A stretch of 64,000 nucleotides of DNA. Source: Zerene cesonia. Lineage: Eukaryota; Arthropoda; Insecta; Lepidoptera; Pieridae. The notes beneath the pieces were generated by a model. It ran no database searches. It was given only the letters and a program-made list of their open reading frames with translations, and was not told the origin of the DNA. Shown one piece after another: positions 12,740 through 24,209 of the stretch. How positions within the stretch are numbered: position 1 is the stretch's first letter; every line of letters starts with the position of its first letter. The translations under genes were made by a program, and so were the position numbers. The DNA lies in assembly GCF_012273895.1 (NCBI RefSeq), contig NC_052122.1:3224001-3288000 (forward strand), read 5' to 3'.

Positions 12740-14675
12740 TTATACATAGTAGGATAGGATTAAGTGTGAAGTGTGATGAGCAAAAAATATTTATAACTAA
12801 CTAATATTGCCTTAAAGTTCGATGAAACAAACGATTCCAGGTCAGTGGTTTTATTGGCGGCCCTTGTTTGGCTCAGGTTGAAAGTTTATACGTAGTATTC
12901 TTTATCCTAAACCCATAAGAGAGAGAACAATCAAACAAAGTCTATGATATTATACATCAGAATTATATTAAATTTCAATATTTGTAGTATTATGTACAAT
13001 TTTTATGTTTATTTTAAGTGCTGGTAAATCCGTGCCTACCTATAATTTAGATACATAAGTACTAATGTATTGATGTATATTTTAACCGTTTTAACAAGAA
13101 ATTATGTATCTAGTTGGTAAGCCTTTCTTTATATAAATAAATATTACATGCAATATGAGCACATTCTAAAGATTTAAACCAATTACACACACCCGTAATG
13201 ATGTGTTACGAATTGCGAGTATAAATAAGAGAAGTATTTTAAACTGCTACTAAAAGCTACTAACAAATCTGAAAATTGTCGTTTATTGTTATTTATTAAA
13301 ACAGCATTTATTCGTTTAAAACAAGTAGATAGTCGATTATTATTTTAAATGTCTTGTTTTCAAAACGCATCATAACTATTTATGTGTTTGGGATTTTTTT
13401 ATAAGTACCGATACAGCAACATGCGTTAGCTAATAATAAAACTATTCATGTGTAATTTAAATTGTCTTGTTTTTAGACTTCCCACAGGTTTCAATGTGAA
13501 ATGTAGTTAATTTTGTGATTCAAGTTTTTTGAATAAATCCTTATTATAGGTGCTCTTATATTTAAAACAAGTGGTTTAATAGACTTTATTATACATATAA
13601 ACTTTATGCTTGAATCATTCTACCTTTTAAAAGAAATCATCAAAATCCGTAGTATATAATATGTAGTGAAAGTAAACATCATCTGTCATCTTAATAGTTA
13701 AACAGCACGCAATAGACATAAGATTATGTTAATCGAAAAATACCCAACTATCTTTAGACTTGTTACGTGACAAAAAAGTCTCTTCAAGGAAAAGACGAAG
13801 TTTAATTCTCTTTCAGGCGCCACTGAAGGAATATGATTCATGAAAATTAAGTACAAAATAACAGCCAGTTACGTTTCATATTATTTACGTATTTTTATAA
13901 ATAATAGGACAAAGTGTTGCTGTATGTTAATATGTTTTTATAAATCTTCAATATAACAAAATTCCACAGATAACGCATAGTTATATTGGGACGTAGACGT
14001 GGAGGTTATGCTCAAATATTTGTTTGGGTTTTACGCAACAAATTAACTAACAAACCGATATTAAGTCGTTGCAGCGTTGTGTAGTATTATAAAGGTTGTA
14101 TAACGATTTTTAATACAATATTATGTATCTGATCGCTTCAATCAATTACTTACATTAAAAAATAATTACCCGAGATTTAATTATTATTATTTTGTTTTGA
14201 CTCCTGAAACTGACGTTTAAATTTTATTAGAGTGAAATATTAAGGTGTTACTAATTCATAACATGATTACATAAACTATTCGACCGAATATTCATATTTG
14301 CTGCAAATCGAATTAGCTTATTTAGAATTCACACGATACATTTGTTTAAATCGCAACGAGATAAATACAAACTGAGGCGAGTGTAATTTGTTTTTCGTAC
14401 ACGACTCTCTTTATAAAATTGCTTTAATAGTCAATATAAATAGAAATGTATAATTATGTCCATGTACATGTATGAAGAGTTGTAAAATTATTAAAGTCAA
14501 TCTGTTGAAATGTCTTTTATATTTGGTTTGAATATATTTAGAACGGATGCGACGTTCCTAAAAACGAATAGGTTCTGAATACGACAGTATTTTTTTATTA
14601 ATTTTTTACTCGATAATTTCATGGGTTTTACATCCGATTAGCACGATTGTTTGTGTGTTTGATAGTAAAATTTAT
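12740..14675. other. No gene recognised apart from one direct-repeat unit
   Basis: AT-rich intergenic or intronic DNA with no coding signal. Confidence 0.55.
13161..13236 (+). repeat. Direct repeat unit, right copy
   Basis: ACATTCTAAAGATTTAAACC, AATTACACACACCCGTAATG and ATGTGTTACGAATT pair with 11766-11838, 1395 bp to the left. Confidence 0.6.
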
Positions 14676-14679
14676 AGAT

Positions 14680-14805
14680 AGTTAGATAGACAATTCTTTA
14701 TTGCACATAGATTTACATAAAACATAGATAAAACACAAGCGAAAGAGAAAATATGCCCACATGGCGGTCCCATCGCTAGGTAGCTTATCCAGACTACCAT
14801 ATAAA
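14680..14805 (-). mobile_element. Non-LTR retroelement 3' end with short tandem tail
   Basis: On the - strand it runs from GGTAGTCTGGATAAGCTACC and GCGATGGGACCGCCATGTGG to ATCTATGTGCAATAAAGAAT and TGTC(TATC)n. The last part carries a polyadenylation signal (AATAAA), and the tail is a TATC-type microsatellite. It is related to fragments at 36186-36260 and 37361-37487. Confidence 0.55.
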
Positions 14806-15059
14806 ATAAAAAGAGAATCATTTTAAAAGAGGAAGATTTATACTGGAACTGAACCTACACTGCACGAAGGTTTCCATAAATTAAAAGTAATAATAAAGTT
14901 TTTTCAGTTCTCATTACAAGAACCAGTCCCTCGCCCAATATTGGACCGAATGCTGAAGACTCGAGCTATATTTTAAACATTTATACTATAACGAAATATC
15001 TGTGTCTTACTTAAGTGTATATGTATAACATAAGATATACACCAGCGTCTATGTGAGTA

Positions 15060-15263
15060 TCCTATTAATATTATAAATGCGAAAGTTTGTAAGTATGGAT
15101 GTATGGATGTTTGTTACTCTTTCACGTAAAAACTACTGAACCAATTGCAATGAAATTTGGTACGTAGACAGCTGGATAACTGGAATAACATATAGGCAAC
15201 TTTTTATTCCGATATTCCTACGGGATACGGACTTACGCGGGTGAAACCGCGGGGCACAGCTAG
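15060..15263 (+). mobile_element. Helitron-like element, family A, full length (204 bp), copy 1
   Basis: It starts TCCTATTAATATTATAAATG and ends with a hairpin (CGCGGGTGAAACCGCG), then GGGCACAGCTAG. It is inserted between A (15059) and T (15264) with no target-site duplication. These are Helitron hallmarks (TC start, hairpin near the end, CTRR terminus, A/T insertion), and the sequence resembles the abundant short lepidopteran Helitrons. It is non-autonomous and has no coding capacity. Every base matches the copy at 49250-49453. Confidence 0.85.
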
Positions 15264-15643
15264 TAATTTATATGTATGTATAGTGTCATAACGAGGATCA
15301 CCTAATTGCCAGTTCTAGCCTAATGGAATAAGGGCAAGGTTGATCGATAAAGCTGTGTATTAGGGCGAGCTTTCTGCAATGAGAACAACCGAAAATGTCA
15401 CCTGTGCCCACCCCTACCATTATACCACGATTCGTTCGAGACAATCTCGCTTTTAACAAACATTTCGTACTAACAACACAAAAACTTCTGATTATAAATA
15501 ATCTTCTGTATGTGTATGTTCTCGCTTTTTATTAAAATATCTCGCCCGAGAGCTTCCCGTATTGTTTTTTCCCCAGGGCTTGCAAATAAGATGTATTAAA
15601 TACACTTATTATTATCTATATCTATTGTTTCTATTATCTATTA

Positions 15644-15812
15644 CTAGATGTAATCTATGGCTTCCCCTTCATCCAGACAAGACATTATGTTATCTGTGAT
15701 CCAAATTAAAATCTATCTCTGTATCAAATTTCGTATAGAGAGGGTTTTGCCTGAAAGAGTAACAAACATCAGTAAGTACTTAAAAATTTTCGCGTTTATA
15801 CTATCAGTAGGA
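15644..15812 (-). mobile_element. Decayed Helitron-like element
   Basis: It has CTAG at 15644-15647. The right half reads GCCTGAAAGAGTAACAAAC, then TTTTCGCGTTTATACTATCA, ending GTAGGA before T, which is the reverse of TCCTACTGATAGTATAAACG, a family A start. The 3' module has diverged. Confidence 0.5.
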
Positions 15813-15819
15813 TATACTC

Positions 15820-16980
15820 GTCGTATATAGATAGATAACTGAAGAACGGATTTTAAACATTTTTGTTTTATTGGATTTGTATTAGTGTTACAATATTTTT
15901 TTTGTACTTTATTTTATTAAAAAAAAAGAAAACTACAAAAAAGACTATCCGGTAGATATATATGATGATATAATACAAAATAAATATGATTGCAGCGTTC
16001 GCGCCAGAAATACACTAGGGCTGTCAATCGACCATTATCCGAGTTTCCATTTTGGCTTTAACATTTTTCATAAATATTGCATATTAAAATGGGGTACGTA
16101 CGTTTTATTTCCACGTAAAAATTCTTTAAAACGTGGAGGTTCAAAGTTTTCATTAGTTCAGGACGATGTAACTGTACAGTATTATGTTTGTCGCAGTGCA
16201 GATGCTACACGGGTGCAAGTGCTAACGGGATGTGTAAATAAATCCTTTTATTTTTGGTTACATTGCATTTTCTTTAACAATGACGTAGTAGTGCGGTTGT
16301 TAGAAGTTTGGCAGCGAGAGATAGTCGAGTATTGTCAAGATATTTTCGATGGCGCGAAATGTCAATTTACCATTGCGTTATATTTAATATATTGTGAATA
16401 TTTTAAAAATATTCTGAAAAAACAAAAAAGCGTATCACTAGCAAAACAAAGAGTATACATTTATAATCGTAATTACTTTAGACGACCTAATTCTCAAAGC
16501 AATATTTTTCTTTTATTACGCGATTCCTTTCAAGAAGAAAAGGTCGTTACCTCTTCCGTCCCTTATCATTGGCTCTTCATAAATGACCGGAAAACAAAAT
16601 AAATCCTGTTTGTTGTTTAAAATACTTCTTTTCAGAAGTCTGATAAAATTTTAAATAGTAATTTATGTAGGTAGAGCGCATGAAGAAATATTGTTATCTG
16701 CCTGAGATATAACTATATCAATATTATTATTATTATTAAAATAACCAATTTTAAAGGGTTCGATACATTTAACCTCTGTTTTGTTTTTTTTCTGAAAGAG
16801 AGTATATTAGATAACAAAGAAAATTTGATTTGTCCCTACAAAATAAAAAAATAATCTCAGGTCAGTCAGTTCAGTTTTTTATAACGAGCGTAATAAAACT
16901 TTATTTTTTTTGTCTCCATCTGAGATCAAACTTGGGACGTCCTGAGGATGTCAGTTTTATATGGCACAACTAACGATTTA
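15820..16980. other. No gene recognised
   Basis: Contains a 129-codon open frame (16213-16602) with no recognisable motif. Its phenylalanine/tyrosine/leucine-rich composition fits AT-rich chance sequence. Confidence 0.5.
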
Positions 16981-16984
16981 TATT

Positions 16985-17125
16985 ATGCAGTTCGCGGCTT
17001 CGCCCGAATAGTCAAATGAAAATATCGACAGACCAAGGGTTTTTCTGAGGTCTCAAACCGTATCAATACCAAATTTTATCCCAATTTTTCGATCACTTCT
17101 TGAGATTAGTCCATTCAAGCAAATA
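16985..17125 (-). mobile_element. Decayed Helitron-like remnant
   Basis: CAGTTCGCGGCTTCGCCCG at the left and TTGAGATTAGTCCATTCAAG at the right are pieces seen in other elements here (27659-27835, 40721-40885). The termini are lost. Confidence 0.35.
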
Positions 17126-17126
17126 A

Positions 17127-17178
17127 TCTCTCTTTCTTCTCTTCTCTTCTCTTTCCCTCTCCTCTTCTTTTTTTTTAT
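17127..17178. repeat. Pyrimidine tract
   Basis: A nearly pure C/T stretch of about 50 bases (CTTCTCTTCTCTTCTC core) ending in a T-run. Confidence 0.85.
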
Positions 17179-17699
17179 TAGCTTCAGGTGTATACATTAT
17201 TTCAATTTCGCCCGCACAGTCAACAACGGAACTTTCGTTTATGGATACATTCGGATTGGATACATCGATCTAATAGACGTCATTTATTAGCCAGTAGCAT
17301 GATAGATTGCACTCCAGCGTCGTGTTATCAACTGTTTAAGTGGGTATATATCCTGTTATTTATGGACTTACATCAGTTTCACAGATGACGTGCGCTAAAT
17401 TGATATAAAAACTCGTGTAGTGATAGGAAAGATTGAATTAACACCTGTCTCTCAAATTATTAGATTAACAGTAAAACAGTAAAACGATATTAATGTGGAG
17501 TTTGACGTATTTATTTTTATTTCAGTCTATTCTATTAGTTCTATTTTATAAAGTTATTTCGTTCACATACTGCTCATTAGGAATTTGTGTATTCGAATCG
17601 ACTACAAGAATATAAACTATAAATGTATATTCCTTTCCTACTTTTCTGCCTTCCTTAAAATTATGCAAGAAATTGGTACTTCATTTTTTGAGTCGGGAA

Positions 17700-17880
17700 A
17701 TCTTGCATAGATACCCGCGGGCCCCGGGGAAAGGAGCCGTTGGTTATGGGTTATGTCGGATTCTTATTGACTAAAACCCCACTGTGTTCCGTCGAGAAGG
17801 TAAAGAGAAGTTAGGAAGGGGCCACGGGAGCTGGATAGGATTCGTCCGCGACCATCCGCGATAGTCCGGGTCTAGTAAAA
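17700..17880 (+). repeat. Dispersed GC-rich repeat (GACTAAAACCCCACTGTG type)
   Basis: CCGCGGGCCCCGGGGAAAGG, GTTATGTCGGATTCTTATTG and ACTAAAACCCCACTGTGTTC stand out from the AT-rich surroundings. Shorter related phrases occur at 57016-57035 and 60510-60550. The class is unknown. Confidence 0.4.
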
Positions 17881-17927
17881 ATAATTGGTACCTACCTAAT
17901 TGCTATCATTTGACCATGTGTCATTTA

Positions 17928-17953
17928 TCTTATACCTTTAAACGAGCAATTCT

Positions 17954-18016
<63 letters not shown>

Positions 18017-18484
18017 TAGCTGCGCCCCGCGGTTTCACCCGCGTAAGTCCGCATCCCGTAGGAATATCGGGATAAAAAATAGATGTTGGCCGATTCTCAG
18101 ACCTACCCAATATGCTTACCAAATTTCAGAGGAATCGGTCAAGCCGTTTCGGAGGAGTATGGCAACGAAAACTGTGACACGAGAATTTTATATATATAGA
18201 TATATAATTGGAATCTCGGAATCGGCTCCAACGATTTTCATGAAATTTAGTATAAAGTTTCGGGGGCGATAAATCGATCTAGCTAGGAATTTTTTTTAGA
18301 AAATGTCATATTCGTGTTTTATTCGTGTTTTTTTTCCTGACATCTATTGGTGAATAATAATACTATTTTGCTTCGTAGATAGCTGGACAACTGAAATAAC
18401 ACATAGGCACTTTTTATACCGATATTCCTACGGGATACGGTTACACAGCACGCTTACGCGGTTTCAACCGCGGGTCACAGCTAG
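17928..18484 (+). mobile_element. Helitron-like element, family B, with a family C element nested inside
   Basis: The element starts TCTTATACCTTTAAACGAGC, carries a long (TA)n tract, then TTGGAATCTCGGAATCGGC, GATAAATCGATCTAGC and CCTGACATCTATTGGTG, and ends in CGCGGTTTCAACCGCG, GGTCACAGCTAG (18481-18484). A family C element (18016-18200) sits within its TA tract. It has a 13-base difference near the 3' end (TTACACAGCACGC) relative to other copies. An apparent open frame through the (TA)n tract is meaningless. Confidence 0.75.
18016..18200 (-). mobile_element. Helitron-like element, family C, nested insertion
   Basis: On the - strand it begins TCTATATATATAAAATTCTC, then TGTCACAGTTTTCGTTGCC and TCCTCCGAAACGGCTTGACC, and ends with the CGCGGGTGAAACCGCGGGG hairpin module and CTAG. 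It lies between A (18015) and T (18201) inside the TA repeat of the family B element. The uninterrupted B copy at 59112-59544 shows the empty site. Confidence 0.75.
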
Positions 18485-18489
18485 TAATT

Positions 18490-21400
18490 TGTAATTGGAT
18501 AAAGTCACATATAAAACATAGATATTTACACATTAAATCCTACATCAAATACATCGTTTGTCTAATGATCGCGTTGCGTGCAAAGTTGTATGTTCGATGA
18601 AAAATACCCTAATTAATGTCAACTTGCGTTCAGTATAATCATTTGTCACATAATTGCCCATGCATAAAAAGCTGCCACGCGAGTAAACCGGTATTGTCAA
18701 TTCTCTTTCAAAGATTTCTTTGCCAAGAATGATATTTAGAATTAAACTAGTGCCTTGCGATAACATGGTGTACGTTGATATACGAGTAATGCATCGTGAT
18801 TGACAGTTCTAGGAACTCTTGATAGGTGAAATAGACATCTTAAATATTTTATACATGGAAGAGAGACATTCGGTTTATAATACGATTTCTTAAGCCGTTT
18901 AAATGATTGACACAGACTTGAAACTCAATAGTAAGCCAGTCTAGTTTGGTTCGTTTTTGATAAGGTCTACATTAAATGGATGTGTTGACTCATTTTTTAT
19001 GGAAAAGTACTGAAGGTAGCTCTAGTACTGCTTAGTGAATAATCCTCAGGCTATTCAGAGTATTAGCAGTACTGATACTGTGCCAATTAAGCTATCGCTA
19101 TGAGAGGTACGCGAATAAGCTAGAGAATATAGCGCATCTTTTAATACCTAGTGTAGAGTAGCACCAAATAAGAGATTTATTTTGTCAAAACCTTAATCTT
19201 CCAGAATTCAATTTGTATGAAAATAAATTTTTTGCATGTATAAGTTGTAGGTTGACGATACTTCAATAGCAAAAAAATATAATAAAGTAAAATAATAATA
19301 ATTTCCAGTTTTCCTACCTAAATTCAAAAGAGGTATTTGATTGGTCACCAGTGAACCCTTCTTATACACATAAACAAAAGCAAAATCGATTAAAGATAAT
19401 AAATACAAATTAGCCCATAGAAATACAAAAAAGCGAATTTCATAAATAACAGGGTAGTAAATGGCCAACACGCAACACTTTCAAAAACGCGGTCGAATTA
19501 AATCGACCCTTCATCTTTTGAGAATGAAACCTGTTTTATTACTTGTGAAAAGCCCGTGTTATTTTGTTTTGTGGGACAGAATGTTATTATTTAGAGTGCA
19601 ATACGAATTAGCCTTGTGTACTTTTCATTTGGGATTAACGTTGTATCGATCGGAGCTATTTGACAGGAGATGATTGCTTCTTGAGCAGAGGCATGCCAAT
19701 GGAAATTGCACGCTACAATCCACGTTGATATAGATCAATTTAATTTGAATAGTATGTCTCTGGTGTTAACACGTGAGCGTACAACCTGGGCCCGAGTCTG
19801 ATTCCTAGTGGGGTTTTAAAAAAACGACATCTTGCAGAACTCAAATGGAGTGAAATAGATATACATTGGCTCCAAAACATGTGAAGGTACTTCACTTTTA
19901 TATTGTGAGTATTTTTCATTGAATCAGAATTTGATTTAAATTCTACGATTTCAACGGAAGATGTTTTCTTAGTAATTGAACTTTAAGAGCACTATCATTC
20001 GCTCGATTTTAAAGCAAGTTCATACTAACTGCATTTTGTCGGTTTTATAAACTAGAGAGGAGTTAATAATTGTGGAAACGAGGAAATTATGTGCAATTTA
20101 CCGTTTATTTTTGTATCCTTGAAACGTTTCAAACACTTAATTTATCATAAAATTACCTCAAATATATAGTGTATAAAATGAGCATGAGAAATAGAAAATT
20201 TTAATGAGGCATATGAAAATTAATTAGATAGCAATGTTCACTTTTCACAATAAAAAGAGATTGAAATTTTTTCTCTTCAATTCTCTAACGGATAAACTCA
20301 GTAAGCACATAGGTGATAGTGGATTTATTTTTTTCATTTCATTCAATACTCTGAACCTTACCCCATTAATGACTGGCCTACTCTATATTATTATAGATTT
20401 TTCTTTCGGTATAACTGGGGCCTATAGGGGCGAGTTCCTATTGACTTGCAATTTGTTTAAATAGTCCAAAACAAAAGAAGCCCATCATACATCCCTATAC
20501 TTAATAACATACTTAGTACTGACGTAAAATCGATGATAAATAAATTTACCACTTCATAGGATAAATGACACGATTCAATATATCTCATGAAGTACGCACC
20601 ATTAGGCTTGATGATCACGCCAGCAAATGAAATAAAATCGATTCATCTTAAAGCCAACGAATCAATTTAATTGATGATTTGCGCGAAACGTGATATGTAC
20701 CCACGTTGTACGATTTGATACACTTTTCAGCAAATGTGCAATGAAATATTATTGTGTATACGGTTTGTTGGACTATTTTATTTTATAAATACCCTTTCTT
20801 AACGCCGGAGATAAAGACTTAATAAAATATATCATGTCACTCAATGAAGATGCAGCTTTCTAATGGTGAATGAATTTTTTAAATCGGCCCATTAGTTTTT
20901 AAGTGGAAATATAAGAAACAAACACAGAAATACACAAATGTTTCATCTTTATAATATTAGTTTAGATATATCAAAATGAATCTTTATTTCCTCTGGTCAC
21001 GGCATCAGGCATGGACGGCTCGACCGATTTCGCTCAATAATTTCTTTTGATGTGTTTGTTATTGTCAGGAGAAGTATCCTAATAAATAAAAACTTACACA
21101 AGTGCGACAAAATAATAAAAAGATAAGTAATCTCAACGGCTTTTTAATCTTCACCGGTTAGACAGTTTGCGTTAAGACAAGACTCTGTCTGTTCAGCTAG
21201 TCGTATATGAAAATATGTTAGTGTGGATACTATTTACAATACATGTACTAATTAGTATATATAAGAGAGATAAAGCAACGTCTACATTGCGTATTTAGCA
21301 TACAAAAACGGTAAAATAATGGTGTCAACATCGCACCCACATGCCCTCATGCTTTAACCCCCTAAATGGTTGTAGTTCATTATTGTGGTTTCTTTGGACA

Positions 21401-21600
21401 AGATTTATTATCCGCGCACATCCGTCCAACGCAAATGGTTAAGAGAAATATTAATTATGAAAAGTTGTTTGAAAACTCATCTAAATAGTAATTGCTCAGA
21501 TGAGTTGTCGCTCAAGTCGTAATTTAATTAAAATCTTTACAGATATAAGTTTTCAGTATCTATTTTTATACTTGTTAAATGGTTGTAAAAGACTAACAGC
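18490..21600. other. No gene recognised
   Basis: AT-rich. A short GGACGGCTCGACCGATTTCG phrase near 21015 is a decayed repeat piece. Confidence 0.55.
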
Positions 21601-21690
21601 TCCCTGCCATATCATAAATACGAAAGTAAATCCGTCTATTTGTCTGTCTCTTCTTAACTCCCGATCCACTGTATATAATCATATTACTTA
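21601..21690 (+). mobile_element. Helitron-like 5' fragment
   Basis: TCCCTGCCATATCATAAATA, CGAAAGTAAATCCGTCTATT and TGTCTGTCTC resemble the 8191 element. No 3' terminus is seen. Confidence 0.4.
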
Positions 21691-21846
21691 TAAAGATTGT
21701 AATTGCGCGCGAATACCGAATGACTCTCCTCGGATTTGCAAGCAAGTTATTATTGAATCAATTTCTAAATATTTTAAAACCTTATTTATAAATAAGACTT
21801 CAGCTTTGACGATACGAAATTATATTTTAAGTAAAATTTTAATGTA

Positions 21847-22035
21847 CTAGCTGTTCGCCCCGGCTTCGGCCGTCTTATATTTCCGGGGTAAAAAGTATCC
21901 TATAGCACTCGGGAACAATGTAAACTATATTATTAGTATTGGTGAAAGAAATTTTCAAAATTGGACGAGTAGTTTCGGAGCCCTTAGGGTACAAACGAAC
22001 AAAAAAACTTTTCTTCTTTATTATATAAGTATACA
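21847..22035 (-). mobile_element. Helitron-like element, CTAGCTGTTCGCCCCGG type
   Basis: It starts on the + strand with CTAGCTGTTCGCCCCGGCTT, with the hairpin-like CCCCGGCTTCGGCCG, a TCCTATAGCACTCGGGAA motif and GAGTAGTTTCGGAGCCCTTA. It closes with TTTATTATATAAGTATA. The TC end is not exact. Confidence 0.55.
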
Positions 22036-22734
22036 CTAAAGGTATATTTGAAAAGTTATGTAACTCTGCCATTCCGTACAACATATTGTAGGAATTTATA
22101 TCTTGGTTGTTATATATGAGTGGGACATTTAAATAATCTACGTTTGCTAGCTACATCTCATATTCTCGCGTCTTGCGTTAAAATGAAACATGCGAATTTG
22201 AAGTCGCGTAGCGCCTCATTATTACAGTTTCAAGTACTAAAACGAATATTTCTAGGCAGAGGCTTATGACCTTTGCAGGTTTCCTTCTTTGACTTTCTGC
22301 TCGCTCACTTCTTTTTAGATGTCGTTTCTTAGTTGTTTTCGTTTACTGGTAGAAAACTCTACTAAGCGACAAGGCCGCATATATATAAATATGTCAAATG
22401 ATATGATTTTGAAGAAACAATAGGACAATATCATAAATAATACGTAAATTATATTTATGTCATCTAGTAATTAATTCACTAATAATTATGCGTGCAATAG
22501 ACATTTATCTATACATATCTACTGCTGGAGTTTATGCCAACGCAAATCGTTTAAGAAGCTAGAACGAATGCATAATTTTGTCGCCAACAATCTAACACTA
22601 ACACAGTTCAAATTTATCCAAATCGATTCATTAAAATACACACGAATACAGACTCATATTTCGCACTTAAAAAAGGTCAATTTTTATTTATCCATAACAC
22701 AGAGGTAGGTAAACCGTAATAACGTTTCAATTTC

Positions 22735-22875
22735 AACCGACTTCAAAAAATAGATCTGTTCGAAAGCAATTTTTTAGTATTAAGTGAATCGATTTTTATT
22801 ATTCTTTTTTAGTTGAAAACTGGTGCCTGCCATGTCCATTTAAATCTGGTCTAGTTCTATTTGAAGACGGCTTAT
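22735..22875 (+). repeat. Copy of the AACCGACTTC repeat
   Basis: TTTCAACCGACTTCAAAAAA is followed by a T-rich stretch and GAAAACTGGTGCCTGCCATG, typical inner pieces of this repeat. Confidence 0.4.
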
Positions 22876-22879
22876 TTAA

Positions 22880-23725
22880 AAATAATTATTATAAATTTGT
22901 GCTGAATATTGTTTTCAACTTTACGAATTAACTCCTATGTTATGTGAACATATTATTATAGTATTCGAACTTTTAATTACAAACTAACACTTATTCTCAG
23001 CTTACACATTCACAAAACTTTCACGCTGTGAGTATGACTTACAGCTTACTTTTTAACTGTAGTCTGTGATATAAAATATGTCAAAATTAGCTATTTCATA
23101 TTGTAATTGAGAGAGGCTGTTTCATTTGTTTTCTTACACGCCTTAATTAGCTTCACCTGTATATTGTATGTAACTGACACTTTTAGACTCACTTGTAACG
23201 GACAGATTTAACTCAAACCTTGTTTAAACAACGATACCTACGTATATGACAATAATAAAATGAATGAGCTGTGCTTTTTAGTTTTGAAAACATTTTGAAA
23301 CTATTTTTATTCGTACGAATGAATAAATAGCACAGAGATCCGATAAAGTCGTGGTTACATTCCAAAGCTTGCTGATAATTTGTATTAAAAAGAATTTGAG
23401 ATTAATATTTACATTCATAAAATATTCACGTCCTTATCTTTTTTCAATATTTGTTTTGCACTGTTAATTCCAAATTTACTAAGTGCAGTGAGTCTATGAG
23501 TAGTAAACCACCCGTTTTATGTCATAAAAAATATATCATAAAGTTTACGAGGTTATTACATTCCCTAAATGTATGCACATAAAAAGGTTCGGCTGGTTTA
23601 TTCCAATATCAGTTGAAATACTGCAAAAATGAGCGTTAACGAATTAGCTCATTGAAAAGACTAAAATAGTTGTTTACCTTTTTATGTAATCTCTTTGGTG
23701 AGTTAGTGTGTCTCTTTCGGGGTAG
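22880..23725. other. No gene recognised
   Basis: AT-rich, with no coding or repeat signal that I can name. Confidence 0.5.
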
Positions 23726-23727
23726 GG

Positions 23728-23935
23728 CTGGCCCCTTCCAATATAATAAACGAGGATGATTGTAAATATGTAAGTATAGATATATGTTTGTTACTCTGTC
23801 ACGCAAAAAGCTCATTGGATCTGAATAAAATTTGGTAGATGAGATAGATGTTATAATAGGTATAGAAAGTTTGGATAAACACAAAGGATACTTTTATACA
23901 TTTACCATCCGAGTGAACGCGGGCAGTACCTTGCA
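23728..23935 (+). mobile_element. Decayed Helitron-like remnant
   Basis: TTGTTACTCTGTCACGCAAA and TGAATAAAATTTGGTAGATG correspond to the middle of family A-like elements, and CCATCCGAGTGAACGCGGGC resembles a degraded 3' module. The boundaries are approximate. Confidence 0.35.
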
Positions 23936-23989
23936 TTTTATGTATGACCGAAATCCACCAGAAATCGAACCCAAGACCCTATTCGACTC

Positions 23990-24208
23990 TTTTTAATGTA
24001 TTCGGCAGAGGTTTCGGAGGCTCGTTTCCTTTTCCTCACCCTTCCCAGTCCATTCCTTGCTTCCAGTCGTCAATCCCTTCGCAATACCTCCCTTTCCCCT
24101 TAAAGTGGGCAGCGCTTTCGCAGAGGCACTACCTCTGCGAATGTTCGTGGGCGGTGGTACGGTGATCGCTTACCACCAGCTCAGTTGCCCACTTATGGCA
24201 TAAAAAAA
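23990..24208 (+). mobile_element. Non-LTR retroelement 3' end with poly(A)
   Basis: Same family as 9414-9741, in + orientation: GGAGGCTCGTTTCC at the left, the perfect hairpin TTCGCAGAGG/CCTCTGCGAA (24117-24141), GGGCGGTGG, GTGATCGCTTACCACCAG and GTTGCCCACTTATGGCAT, then A(7). The left edge is 5' truncated. Confidence 0.65.
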
Positions 24209-24209
24209 C

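Noticed and set aside
16213..16602. 129-codon + strand frame
   Set aside because: Composition fits AT-rich chance sequence; no domain or homologous pattern seen.
17910..18272. Open frames through the TA repeat
   Set aside because: Poly-(Tyr-Ile) from a microsatellite inside a Helitron, not a gene.
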